Positions 37,200 to 47,229 of a DNA stretch of 64,000 nucleotides are shown here, piece by piece (the stretch's first letter is position 1; each line of letters starts with the position of its first letter). Under the pieces are notes generated by a model. It was given only the letters and a program-made list of their open reading frames with translations. It searched no databases and was not told the origin of the DNA. The position numbers and the translations under genes were made by a program. Origin of the DNA: Prinia subflava (Eukaryota > Chordata > Aves > Passeriformes > Cisticolidae); NCBI RefSeq assembly GCF_021018805.1, contig NW_026960611.1, forward strand, positions 1,550,001 to 1,614,000, in the 5' to 3' direction.

Positions 37200-38702
37200 A
37201 CCCTATGCAGTTTCTCGCTAGAGAACCCCTAGCCAATCTAGAACATGATTCAAAGTAAGAAGAAATTTAGTAATTGCAGACAAAGAGAAAGCAGAAGTGC
37301 TTTATGCTTTGTTTTGCTGCTGTCTTTAGTGAGAAGACAGCTTGTCTTCAAGACAGTGGTCATACTGAGTCAGTAGATATTTTTAAAAACCAGAATAGTC
37401 CTCCTGTTATCAAAAACAAAGTAGTCAGAGAAGTAGTAATTTGCTTGAATGCCCACTCACATGAAATCCATCCCAAAGAGATAAGAGAGCTAACTAATAA
37501 GTTTGCAAAGCCACTCTATCATCTACCAACAGTCTCAACTCACTAGTGAAGTTCTAGATGACTGAGAGCTAGCCAATGTAATTCCCATTCATAAAGAGTA
37601 GAGAAGAGCCTAGTAATTATATGCCAGTTAGCCTGACCAAAGTACCGAGTAGGATGATAAAGCAGTTTATACTGAGAGCTATTGTGCAGCACTAATGAGA
37701 TAAACAGAGTATCAGACCCAGCCAGCATGAGCTTAAGAGAAGTAAGTAGTGTTCGACCCCACTAGCCTCCTTCTCTGACCAGATGACCTGCCTGGTAGAT
37801 ACATGAAAAGTTGTTTATGTTGTCTATTCAGACTTCAGCAAAGTCTTTGACACTGTTTCCCACAGCTTATACAAGAACACTCTTTGCTAAGTTAAGAACT
37901 GGCTAGATACCCAAGCCCAGAGGGTAGTAACGAATAGTGCTGCATCCAGCAGGCAACCAGCCACCAGTGGTGTCCCTCAAAAGTCTGTGCTGAAGCCAGT
38001 TCTATTTATTATATTTATTAATAACACAGATGAAAATACTGAGTCCTTCATTAGTAAATTTACATATGACACTAAGCTGAGAGCACGTGTCCATCTGTTA
38101 GAGAGTAAGAAGACTCTGTAGAGAAACCTAAAATGATTAGATAGATAAGCAAAATCCAAGAAGATAACGTTTAATAAGTCCAAATCCCAGGTGTTGCATT
38201 TTAGCCACAATAACCCCCTGCAACCTTACAAGTTGAAGGTAGTGTAGCTAGACAGTACCCAAGCAGAAAAAGACCTGAAAGTGCTAGTTGATAACCAACT
38301 AAATATGAGCCAGCAGTATGCCCTGATGGCCAAAGCTAACAATATCGTAGGCTGTATTGAGAATAATGTGGCCAGCAGAAGCAGAAAGGTCATCCTTCCT
38401 TACACATAGCATTGGTGAGGCCACTTAGCATTGGTGAGGCCACTCCTTGAGTACTGTGCCCAGTTCTGAGCCCCTCAGTTTAAAAAAAGACATTAAGACG
38501 CTTGAGCGTGTCAAAAGAAAGCAACAAAGCTAGTGAGAAGCTTAAAACACTAGCCCTATAAATACTAGCTGGAAGAGCTGAAGTCACCATTCCTAGATGT
38601 GTGTAAGAAGAGAGTAGATGTAGCACTTAGTGACATCGTGTAATTAGAGTTAGACTTAATCCTAGAAGTCTCTTCCAGCCTAGTGATTCTGTAATTCTGT
38701 AA
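37200..38702 (+). mobile_element. CR1 LINE segment captured in the inner ERV, G-to-A edited
   Basis: Forward-strand CR1, from within the reverse-transcriptase ORF to the 3′ terminus ('tctcttccagcctagtgattctgtaattctgt'). Recognisable conserved stretches include D-F-S-K-x-F-D-T-V (about 37,833), S-G-V-P-Q-x-x-V-L-x-P-V-L-F (about 37,965-38,010), the F-x-x-D-T-K-L region (about 38,055-38,080) and E-R-V-x-R-K (about 38,503). Part of the 3′ end is deleted near 38,575. Nearly every GG expected in CR1 is AG or AA here, which creates many stops. The left boundary is approximate. No LINE-type target-site duplication is visible around it, and the editing runs on into the neighbouring retroviral sequence. 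Confidence 0.88.
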
Positions 38703-39108
38703 CTAAAAAGAGGAAAATTATGAAAGTCTCTTCCAGGTGCTGCTCACCACACATACCGCAGTGTGAACTCCAGAGAGAAGTCAGACCCACGTTACCGGAG
38801 TCACAGGACCAGTACCGCCCCTGATGCCGGACCAGACCCAACAGGACCACCTGCCACCTCTTCTACGTAGATAACAATTGAGAGACCAAGAGACCTATCC
38901 CTAGTTAAATTGTTATCCAGTGTGTCTTAATTCCTGATAAAAAAACCAAGTTTAAAGGCACCCCTCCCACATCTGCTCAGTCTCCCGCTGGGCAATTCCC
39001 CTAGAGAACTCCTAAATTTCTTTGAGCAGTGTCTACTGAGAGGATACACAGTAGGAAGCTGCAAGTTGATGCGGGCTACAGCCCGATCAAAGAAATAGAG
39101 GAGGGATT
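38703..39108 (+). other. Inner element 3′ tail and polypurine tract
   Basis: Non-coding sequence between the CR1 segment and the 3′ LTR. It ends in a purine-rich tract (about 39,090-39,106, AAAGAAATAGAGGAGGGA) adjoining the LTR, the expected site for plus-strand priming. GG dinucleotides are more frequent again here than in the CR1 segment. Confidence 0.65.
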
Positions 39109-39120
39109 TGTTATGAACGG

Positions 39121-39166
<46 letters not shown>

Positions 39167-39890
39167 ACCAAAACAACCACCCCACAACTGACCCTCTCCT
39201 GGCTAGAGTAACACCCCCCACACCCCAGACAATCTGAGCAGGGAGAGCTGCCCTGAAGGAAAGTTGCCTGGCAACTTTTCCCTACCTAATTGAAATGTGA
39301 AAAGAAGCTGCCCACACCTAGATAGCCCTATTGTCCTTTGTAACTACCTCATTTAGCAAGAGTAACTTCGGCTATGACCAGGACAAATGCATATGCATTT
39401 GGATATGCAGATAGGGCAGGGCCGCCCCCGTGGATCCTGGGAGGTTTTTTTGGGGGATACTGCACCCCGGGACAGGAAGCTGGATTCGTCAGAAGAGAAT
39501 TGGATAGTGCCCTGGCTGAGCGGGGAGTGGGTGCACCTCCTGGCCTGGTTTGAAGATTGGCCATGACCTGTGAGGAGCCTGAATGGAATGGGAACCGGCC
39601 AGCTGAGCTGACTGATGTAGAGAATGGGAAACTCTTGAAACTTTTCCCTGAGGGCAAAGAGCTGACTGCCAGTGCTCTGCCTTCTGATGGTTGACCAGAG
39701 AGAACTGCCAGCTGTTTCTATGGGAACAAGGACTCAGCATCCACTGGGACAGCACCTGCTCCTTCAGATGGCTGCAGTAGTGTGGAAAACTCCAATCGGA
39801 CTTTGCAATCCTGCTGATGATTTTAATAATGAGCTGATCACTTTAATAAAGAGATGAATATTAATAAAGGCATATGCCCTGTTCTTTTCA
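39109..39890 (+). repeat. 3′ LTR of the inner element
   Basis: 782 bp. It is identical to the 5′ copy except for a longer, uninterrupted A44 tract (39,121-39,164), two substitutions and one G-run length change near 39,450-39,500. The 18-bp palindrome is at 39,384-39,401. The ATG at 39,854 in this LTR opens the downstream frame by chance and is not the Gag start. Confidence 0.94.
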
Positions 39891-41398
39891 CTTCTGTGCC
39901 ACCCTCTCTGCCATACGCTGCCGGCCCAAGCCCAGCCACATCTTTGAGAGACCCCTCACCAGCGCACGACCCTGCCCAGCTAACAGCTGATGTGCCTTCC
40001 CTGTCAGCTCCTCTGCCTCCGATGCCTGCTGCCCTACCCCAGCCACCGAATCTCCTCGGTCACCCAGCTGCGTTCCCGCCCTCCGCACCCCTACCACCAA
40101 ATGAGACTTCATTGTATCACAACTCGTCCATACAGTCCCAGCCATGCACACAAACCGTGCAACGAAAAGGGGGAGAGTGGAATACAACAGCTGCTTCAAT
40201 GAATACAGGACAGACAGAGAACTATTTTGTCCCTGCAAATGACAACCCTTTGATTCAAATACAAGAGAACCCTGAAAAACAACTAAGTCTGTTCCCAAAC
40301 AGCTCTACATGCCCCCCTGTCCCTGTGTTTGGGACAGACTTCTCAACCCAAAATGAGACATTAAACCCTGATTATTCACTAACATCAATCCCAAAAGTAC
40401 AAAACCCCCAGAAGTGCTTCGACAATTCCCAGTTCACAGACTGGCATGAAGTCAAACGCTTGATTTGCAAAGAGGAAAGTCTGAATCCTCTAGCTATGCC
40501 TGTGCTATTGAGCCAACAAGCCGAAAATACAAGAACATGGACAGCTATCCCACCTCATGAAATAAAAGAACTACGAACAGCAGTGAAAGACAGTGGCATT
40601 TGCTCACCCTATTTTAAACAACTGCTTAAAAGTATGATAGAAGAACACACGCTGACACCAAATGACTGTAAAAATCTCGCCAGTGTAATTCTCACAGATT
40701 CACAATATATGCTGTGGGAACACATATGGAGAAGAATGCTTACAGGAGTTTTGACCATTTACAGGCAAAGCACTGATGCAACTCTTCGCACCCTTACCAT
40801 ATCTAAGTTGACTGGTGAGCATCCTGATGACCGGAATGAAGATCAAGTGAACCTACCCAGAATAGTATTTGATGACATTAAAAAAATGGCTCGTAGAGCC
40901 TTTTTGCAGATTCAGCCTGCAGGAAGTTTTGAAAAAGCCTACAATCTGATCAGTCAAGAGCTGTCTGAACCATTTACTGCATTTGCAGACCGAGTGATAC
41001 AAGCAGCAGAAAGGCAATGTGGCGATGATATAGCTTGCCCAATTATGATAAGAGACATTATTGAAAATAATGCCAATGCTGAATGTAAAAGAGTAATCAA
41101 AGCCCTAGGAAAACAAAGACCCACAGTACCTGAAATGATTGAAGCTTGCAACAAAATTGGAAGTCCACAGCAAGTGGCAGCTATCCAAGCAAATGAACTT
41201 GGAAAGACTTTAGGAGAAAAAATTGAACGAGCTCTTATGGCTCAGGCAACACAAGCAGAGGCACGAGACCAAAAACTGACTGAAATTCTAGCTGCTTTGC
41301 ACCTGAACTCCCAGCAACAAAACAACACCATGGCTGTTATGCAAACTGCTGTAACCTCAGCACCTTGCTACTTTTGTAAAAACCTGGTCATATTGTGA
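39891..41398 (+). CDS. gag: Gag, C-terminal part (linker end, capsid, start of nucleocapsid)
   Basis: Continuation of the outer element's Gag after the inner insertion. The phase matches the part ending at 32,920, so the insertion fell into a frame still open at that time. It starts with more Pro-rich linker, then a region with an acidic/Asn-rich stretch, then a betaretroviral capsid: W-T-A-I-P-P-H-E-I-K-E-L-R region at about 40,530-40,575 and a major homology region (S-E-P-F-T-A-F-A-D-R, about 40,963-40,993). A Gln-rich coiled segment follows. The first zinc knuckle begins C-Y-F-C (about 41,368) but the frame is lost by one base in an A-run just after, and translation stops at 41,398. The ORF track start at 39,854 is in the LTR and is not native. 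Confidence 0.87.
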
Positions 41399-41490
41399 GA
41401 AATTGCCCAGAAATTAAAAGAGGTGCACAAGCACCGCATCGCTGCCATGCCTGCAAGAAAGGGAAACATCATGCCTGGCAATGTCGAGCT
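41399..41490 (+). pseudogene. Out-of-frame nucleocapsid zinc-knuckle remnant
   Basis: In another frame (one base off the capsid frame), the end of the first zinc knuckle and a complete second one, C-x2-C-x4-H-x4-C (41,443-41,484), are still readable. Two knuckles are typical for betaretroviral nucleocapsid. After this the sequence soon loses any Gag or protease similarity; no protease DTG/DSG motif is seen. Confidence 0.75.
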
Positions 41491-41770
41491 AAGCATGACA
41501 CAAGGCAAACCCACTCTCCAAAAAACTCCAAAGCGAGTGCGCAATGCCATCACGTGACGTAACAAATAGTGGCATCCCAAGCACCCGAGGCAAAATTTAT
41601 GAATGCCCCGACTCCACAACACTCTGCTACATTACCAGTCAGATCCCAAGTACTGACCCAGACCTACTACCACCAAGATCCTGGCGAACTTTGGCAACCT
41701 CCAAATCAACAACACTTTTAAAAGACAATAGCTAAATCGTTTGTTTGATAGTTGGAGCTTTGTACCTTAG

Positions 41771-42028
41771 CTAAAGGAACTTTGCAAAATAAGCCTGTTC
41801 ATTTTAATAGTAATAGTAATAGTTGTAGTTTTAGTAGCAGTTCCCTGCATACTTCAGTGTGTACAGAAAATTATGAGTAAAGCAGTTTCTAGTATTTTAA
41901 TTGTTCATCAGAACGGGGGAGATGTTGGGAAGGATGAAGTAGAAAGACTTTACAAATATAGTGGTTTAGATTCTGGGAGTCTGAGTTCCACAAGCGAGAT
42001 AGAAATGAAAGCAAGCTTTGAGATTTAG
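41771..42028 (+). pseudogene. Env transmembrane-tail remnant
   Basis: An open frame of 85 codons without its own start, between stops at 41,768 and 42,026. It holds a run of about 20 hydrophobic residues (mostly Ile, Val, Leu; 41,795-41,854) followed by P-C-I-L-Q-C-V-Q-K. This is like the membrane anchor and the Cys-containing start of the cytoplasmic tail of a retroviral transmembrane Env protein. The frame runs into the 3′ LTR. All of surface Env and the outer part of the transmembrane subunit are missing. The deletion therefore joins the end of gag to the end of env. Confidence 0.65.
41911..41922 (+). promoter_or_regulatory. Polypurine tract of the outer provirus
   Basis: GAACGGGGGAGA directly abuts the TG of the 3′ LTR, the normal place and composition of the plus-strand primer. 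Confidence 0.85.
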
Positions 42029-42437
42029 GGTGTGGGGTGCAGGGCCATCAGCTTGTGAACAACGACCTGCTAAGCTGAGGGCCAGCCCCCTTGATTAAAC
42101 AATATACTCCTGCTAAGCTAAAGGCCAGATTGATTGATTAAACAATCCCCTTCTGCTTGCCTTGGGTGGTGGGACATTTCTATTGGCTGTATATGTTGTC
42201 ATCTTGTATTAGATTGGTTAGTCCAACTCATACTCTTCAACTTAGAAAGATATTTAATGTACGGGATTCGGGGCTCTGTCTCTCTCGGCTCGGTTCGCTG
42301 TTCCTGCTCTCCTGGCCTGCTTTAGCTGTGCCTAGCAGCTGCAAGCAAGGCCTTCCCAATAAACCACGTGTTACCCTTGCTCATTGCTTATAGAGATACT
42401 TTGTCGCCGACTCTACCGTCACAGAAACACTCCTTCA
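41923..42437 (+). repeat. 3′ LTR of the outer provirus
   Basis: 515 bp, same termini as the 5′ LTR. Six substitutions separate the pair. It is followed at once by the second GCTTCC duplication. Confidence 0.95.
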
Positions 42438-42443
42438 GCTTCC

Positions 42444-45400
42444 AAACTAATCAAGGATATTAGTCTTTCTAGAATACTTAGGCAAACCATACAGAGGTAA
42501 CTGGGGAAATCCAGATGGTTACTGCCACACTAACGTGCACTTTACTGATAATGGCTACCCAGATTTCCAGAGCTTCTCAGTATATTCTCATTGTACTCAT
42601 ATGGCTCCATTATGCCAATAATAGCTAGAATTAATTGCTTCTAATTGAGGTTGGTGGTATTAAATCAAATTAGTGTCCACAGCATAATACAAACAATGTC
42701 AACAACACTAGCTCTGTTACAGCAACTAAATAGAAACTAAATACAAGTGTTCAAAATTGCATCCTTTAGTGATCTTCTGTGAGTTAAATTCTGGCCATTA
42801 AAGAAGAATGACGTTTTACAAGAACACCCCTTAGGAGTTTCACCATCTCCCCTCCATAACATGAGCCCAACCCAATCAACCCAAATTTTGAAGATTCAGG
42901 TAAGGGTGAAAGAACCAGTATGCACAATTCATGCTGCTGAAAGATGTCTGATAATATCCGTGACTGCAAGAAAGTTTGTCCTTTTTCCCTCCTCGGGTAA
43001 AACTTTCAAAATATGTTAAATACCTGAGAAAGAGGTGCAATGACATCTGTAAAATAGCAAAGTACTGATATTTCTGTTCTTTTCAAGCCCCATTTCCACT
43101 GCTGCTAGCTGCAGAACTTCAAATGGGGTAAGACTCTCTGGCTAGACTGTCCAGAGAATCTCCACTGATCTCAGTGGACAGTTTGGCAATTCTTTTTATT
43201 TCTGCTGTCCTGAGACGGAATTCATGACTGTCACACATGACAGTGACCGCAATGATTTTTTAATTACTTAGAGTGACACTGACATAGCTGAACTGATATC
43301 AAAAAAGATTTTAACCTGGACTGAATTTTCCTACTGAGAATCAAGCTTACTTTTACTATCTGCTGTATTTTCAAGCAGGCGTGCATCACTTTCCATAGCT
43401 TTGCCATTTCTCCTGAGTTGTCAAGAATGAGCCTCCACCCAAACATGGGATGGCAGAGATGTGGTTAATCATTTACAGAGCCTTTCAGTGGCACATCCCA
43501 TAATAACGCATTTAGATGTGATAAAAGTGATGTAGACACTTGTCTTTCAGAAAGCAGGCTCAAAACTGAATAGATAATTTAAAGGAGGGGTTGGGTTTTT
43601 TTGAAAGAGGGGTAAAATTTATTTCTTCTGAACTTCTATCCCATGCTTGAGCAATTATCTGGAGAACTGCTGGTAAACATCTTGTCAAGATTAGTTCCAT
43701 TACTTATGGGGAGATGTCAAATATCCACCTGTATCCCAGGGAAATTACACTAAATCTGCTGAATGTTATTTCTGCCCTGAGGAAATCCTCCAAGCATTCA
43801 ATTGAAATAAATATTGATAACCTGACCTGCTACTTGCAGAAATTTCTTTGTTGATACCAATCAAATAGAAACTGTGCAATATTAAGGGCTTACTCTGACC
43901 AAGCTCAGGACACTTCCAGGTGTGGAAGGTGGCCCCCACAGAGCACTTATAGTGCAGACAAGTGAAAAGAACAGACCTTGGGTTTAATTCTGATTTTCCA
44001 GGTCATAAAAACCACATTAAAAAAAAAAAAAAAAAAAAAAAGACCGGATGAGCTACCCAGATGTTACCTAAACCATCCTTTGGCCAAGGCCAAGGCTATC
44101 TCAATCATTTGTATTAATGTCACAAAGAAATTGATAGGAAGAAATCTATGGAGTAAGCACACAGAACCAGATTGTCAAATAGATGGCACAACCATCCCTT
44201 TGCTCCTGGGTAACAAAGCTGGATGAAGGGCAACTTAGGACACAAAGAAGCTTTGGGACTGAGGTTTTGTCTCCCAAGTTGCCACCAATTCTCTGCCCCA
44301 GAAAAGTCAAACATTACTCTTGAAAAGAAATTAATAAATGGTCGAAGAAACAAAATGGCTGGACCTCATTGTTCAAAAGATTTTTTTCCTATTTAATTTT
44401 ATTCAGTTTCATGGTATTAGGTTTGTTAATTTTGCTACAGATTTACAGCTGCTGACTTTCTAAAGTGATTTTGTTAGACATCAAGGCTACACTAGAACCT
44501 GAAATGCTATTAAACACAACTGTGAGTTTTTCTATGCCTGAAATATCTCCTGAAATTCCAATAGTTTGGCAGTGTGATGAGCATGGAAAGACATTCACAC
44601 CTGATTTCCCTGCAGTCAATTAAGGTGTTTTTCTATGTGTGCAAAGTATCAACATCTTGTAATATTTATCTGTAAAGTAGAAAAAGATGTTTCATACTGA
44701 GCTGCTGGAAATGTCCTAAAGAATATCTTTAAATACTGATGTTTCCCAATGTAGTCCTTAGACATTCTATTTGCAGTGACATTTCAGCTTGCTATAATTT
44801 TGCTGTAATTAAACCCCTCCATTTTTTTCCCCTAGATAATTTGTGCATATAGACAACTGCATTTTCCTGGTACAACTAATTTGATATTTCACCAGCTTCT
44901 CTTATGAGCAGGAAGAATTCAAAGTTACTTAGCACATTTTAAGCATTTTTTTCTTCTGTTTGTAATTATACGTTGCACCTGCTTAAAATCCAGGGGAACA
45001 AATGACTAGACAAAAAAAAAAAAAAAAGAACATAAGAGTCATACTTCAAACTGATGTGCAGAACACACTATTCATGGAGGTAGAAATTGTTCACTTAGCA
45101 TCCCAGTCACCTGTTGTGTCAAAGGACCAAATTGCCAATATGAGCAGGGGTTGTTTTTCCAAAACTGAGATTGGCATTTAGGTGTTAATGTGTCTGACAA
45201 AATTAGTTTGATTTGAGATTCTGGAACTTCAGGAACTCCAAAAAATTACCCAATCTTAACTTTGAAAACTGAATTAGAAGTGTTGTAATTAGGGGGGAGT
45301 TTGAAACCTTCGTTAAACCCCACTTCAGATACAAGTTAAGATATTCAAGACTCATTGTTCAAGTCTCAAAGAACCTACTATATAAGATATATTGAGCACA

Positions 45401-46384
45401 GTATTTTAATCTGTAGTGTAATGAATGGTATTTCAATATGCAGTATATAGCCAAAAGCGATTTGTCAGAACCTTCATTTTTCCTGACAGGCCGGTCAAAT
45501 CAGTACTCATGTAAACACTGTTAGGGTGTGGGTCTGACTGCACAGACATTTTTCCTTTCTGATACTTGACTGTGTTGTTCTTCTCTGCAAACAGCACACA
45601 GAGTACATAAATCAAACCCTTCTCATCTTCTCTCTTTTTCCTTTGAGCTGTAAATTTTTGCAAGACTGGGTTCAGTCACTGCTCACTTGCCCCTTGGTCC
45701 AAGAGAAAGAAATAATTTCCATTCATGCAAGTCTACATCAGTGTAACAGCTAACACATCTTCTTTCTGTCTCAAAGTACAATGAAAGATGACTTCTCCAG
45801 CACAGACATCGACCTCTTATCAGGCATTACAGACAGTTGCTGCACCTCAAGTGCAGTTATCTCGGAGATATAACAGGAGATATGCTACATGAAAGAAGTG
45901 GACTGTCAGGATTTTGTGCTGAGTTAAAAAAAAACCAAACTGCTTAAAAAGTCTTACATGCTAAAATGCACTCATACATTTTATCCCTAAGAGGGTATGG
46001 TTTTGTACTCAATCATTTTTTTTCGCCATTTTAAAATTGTAGGTGTGACAAGAATTAACCCTGAGAAGCATTGTGCCAGCCATGCTACCATGAGTCATGA
46101 CTGGCTTCATTTTCTTAGTCAGTTTAGGCATATTTCACAGACATTATTAATGGCTTTTGATAAACATGAGATGAAAATATATATGCTATCTGTACATCTG
46201 GGATAGCAGTTAATGGCCAAAAACTTTTAGAAAAATGGAGTGTCCTTATAATTTTGGCAACCAAATTCTTTTATTTCCTTAAAAACCCTCCAGTTTTCAA
46301 AATCTCTACCTGACCATCCAAAAAAATCAAACAACTCAGAAATATCTAGAAAACATCAGACCTGAAGTGAAAACCAACAAGTCC
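42444..46384. other. Non-coding DNA
   Basis: Flanking host DNA that resumes after the provirus. No gene is recognised. A-runs occur at about 44,018-44,041 and 45,013-45,027. Confidence 0.6.
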
Positions 46385-46619
46385 TATGAAGAAAGGTGGA
46401 GAGAGTTGGGGTTGTTCAGTCTGCAGAAAAGAAGGCTCTGGAGCCTCCTTATTGTGTCCATTCAATACTTAAAGGGAGCTTATAAGAAATACAGACATCT
46501 ACCAGGGCCTGTAGCGGCAGAACAAGGAGCAATGGATTTAAACTGAGAGGGCAGGTTTACATTGGCTATAACATGGAAATTCATTACAAGACACTGGTAA
46601 GACACTGGAAGAGGTTGCC
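46385..46619 (+). mobile_element. CR1 LINE fragment, interrupted
   Basis: A decayed stretch of CR1 from the C-terminal part of the reverse-transcriptase ORF ('gaaaggtggagagagttggggttgttcagtctgcagaaaagaag' region onward to 'ggaagaggttgcctg'). It stops abruptly at about 46,620, where LTR-like sequence begins, so the LTR element probably inserted into this CR1. Confidence 0.78.
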
Positions 46620-47229
46620 TGTCTTTATGGGTTACGGGCGGCATGGTCTAACAACATTGACTCTCAGTGTAGAGGAGAAATGAGAGCAATCTTTATTCTT
46701 CTAAATCTTCCTTTTATACAGTACTTTGATACAACGAAAATAATTCGTCATTCAGAGCCCACACCTCCTGTAAACAACTTTGCCAGAAAAACACCACCTG
46801 CTGATGATTTTCCACTTCCCAAGGATTGTTATGGTTTCTTCCTTAAGATTTTCCCAGGCCAGAATGAGAAAGTTGCTAGCCTGTCTTTCACACAGACTCC
46901 AGAAGTCTTATCCTTCCTGGAGCTTCACTCTGATCCCGGCTGCTGTAGGTATTCCTGGATAGAGGGTACTGCTAAGTACCTCCTGTCCAAGTACCTCAGG
47001 TGAAGCTCCCAGGCACAGGCAATACTTAGCAGCACAGCTATCAGTGATTTCAGCTCTTTTCAGTTTCAGCTCTATAGTGATTTCATCTCATGAGCTTGCT
47101 AAGTGCCTTGGCAGACGCAGAGAGAGAGAGGAGAAGCGCTGTATGAGGTTCCACAGATGAGTCTTTATTAGCATCCTCTGTGAAGGGTTTCAGGGACAGC
47201 TCTTCTAGTGAGCTGGGCAAAAGTGGGGT
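46620..47229 (-). mobile_element. LTR-like sequence next to a betaretroviral pol remnant
   Basis: On the minus strand there are two promoter/poly(A)-like sets: CTGTATAAAAGG (plus-strand CCTTTTATACAG near 46,708) with AATAAAG (near 46,690), and a second TATAAA/AATAAAG pair near 47,230 and 47,168. This suggests at least one and perhaps two LTR pieces lying 3′ of the pol remnant in the same orientation. I could not fix the ends or find a target duplication. Confidence 0.45.

Larger units (their letters stand above)
32921..39890 (+). mobile_element. Inner gammaretrovirus-like (ERV1) non-autonomous element
   Basis: A 6,970-bp LTR element inserted in the outer gag, with a perfect 4-bp duplication CTTC (32,917-32,920 and 39,891-39,894). 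A 4-bp duplication and a tRNA-Pro-like primer site are gammaretrovirus-type traits. The order is LTR (768 bp), primer site, leader with two tandem-repeat blocks, a stop-riddled gag-like stretch, A-tracts, a captured CR1 segment, a short tail, a polypurine tract, and LTR (782 bp). I recognise no usable coding frame and no pol or env. Outside the A-tract the LTRs differ by about two substitutions and one indel, so this is very young, as required for an insertion into an already young host element. Confidence 0.92.
29891..42437 (+). mobile_element. Outer ERVK-like provirus, pol-deleted, with a nested ERV
   Basis: A provirus bounded by two 515-bp LTRs and a perfect 6-bp duplication GCTTCC (29,885-29,890 and 42,438-42,443). 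The order is LTR, Lys-type primer site, repeat-rich leader, gag (MA, long Pro/Ala linker, CA, nucleocapsid), a short env membrane-tail remnant, polypurine tract, LTR. Protease, reverse transcriptase, integrase and nearly all of env are absent. The inner element plus its 4-bp duplication (6,974 bp) sits in gag, so the outer unit was about 5.6 kb. The LTRs differ at 6 of 515 sites by my reading, indicating a recent insertion. Myristoylated-type MA, two zinc knuckles, the Lys-like primer site and the 6-bp duplication all indicate betaretroviral affinity. It must have been mobilised by proteins made elsewhere. Confidence 0.93.

Noticed and set aside
37200..38702. Retroviral pol in the inner element
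   Set aside because: The reverse-transcriptase motifs here (D-F-S-K-x-F-D-T-V and the 3′ terminal repeat) are those of a CR1 LINE, not a retrovirus.
39854..39890. ATG at 39,854 as a native start for the 514-codon frame
   Set aside because: It lies in the 3′ end of the inner LTR; the frame is the downstream half of the interrupted gag.
44018..44041. A-run as a processed-pseudogene tail
   Set aside because: No upstream coding remnant and no flanking direct repeat were found; a simple A-run is enough.
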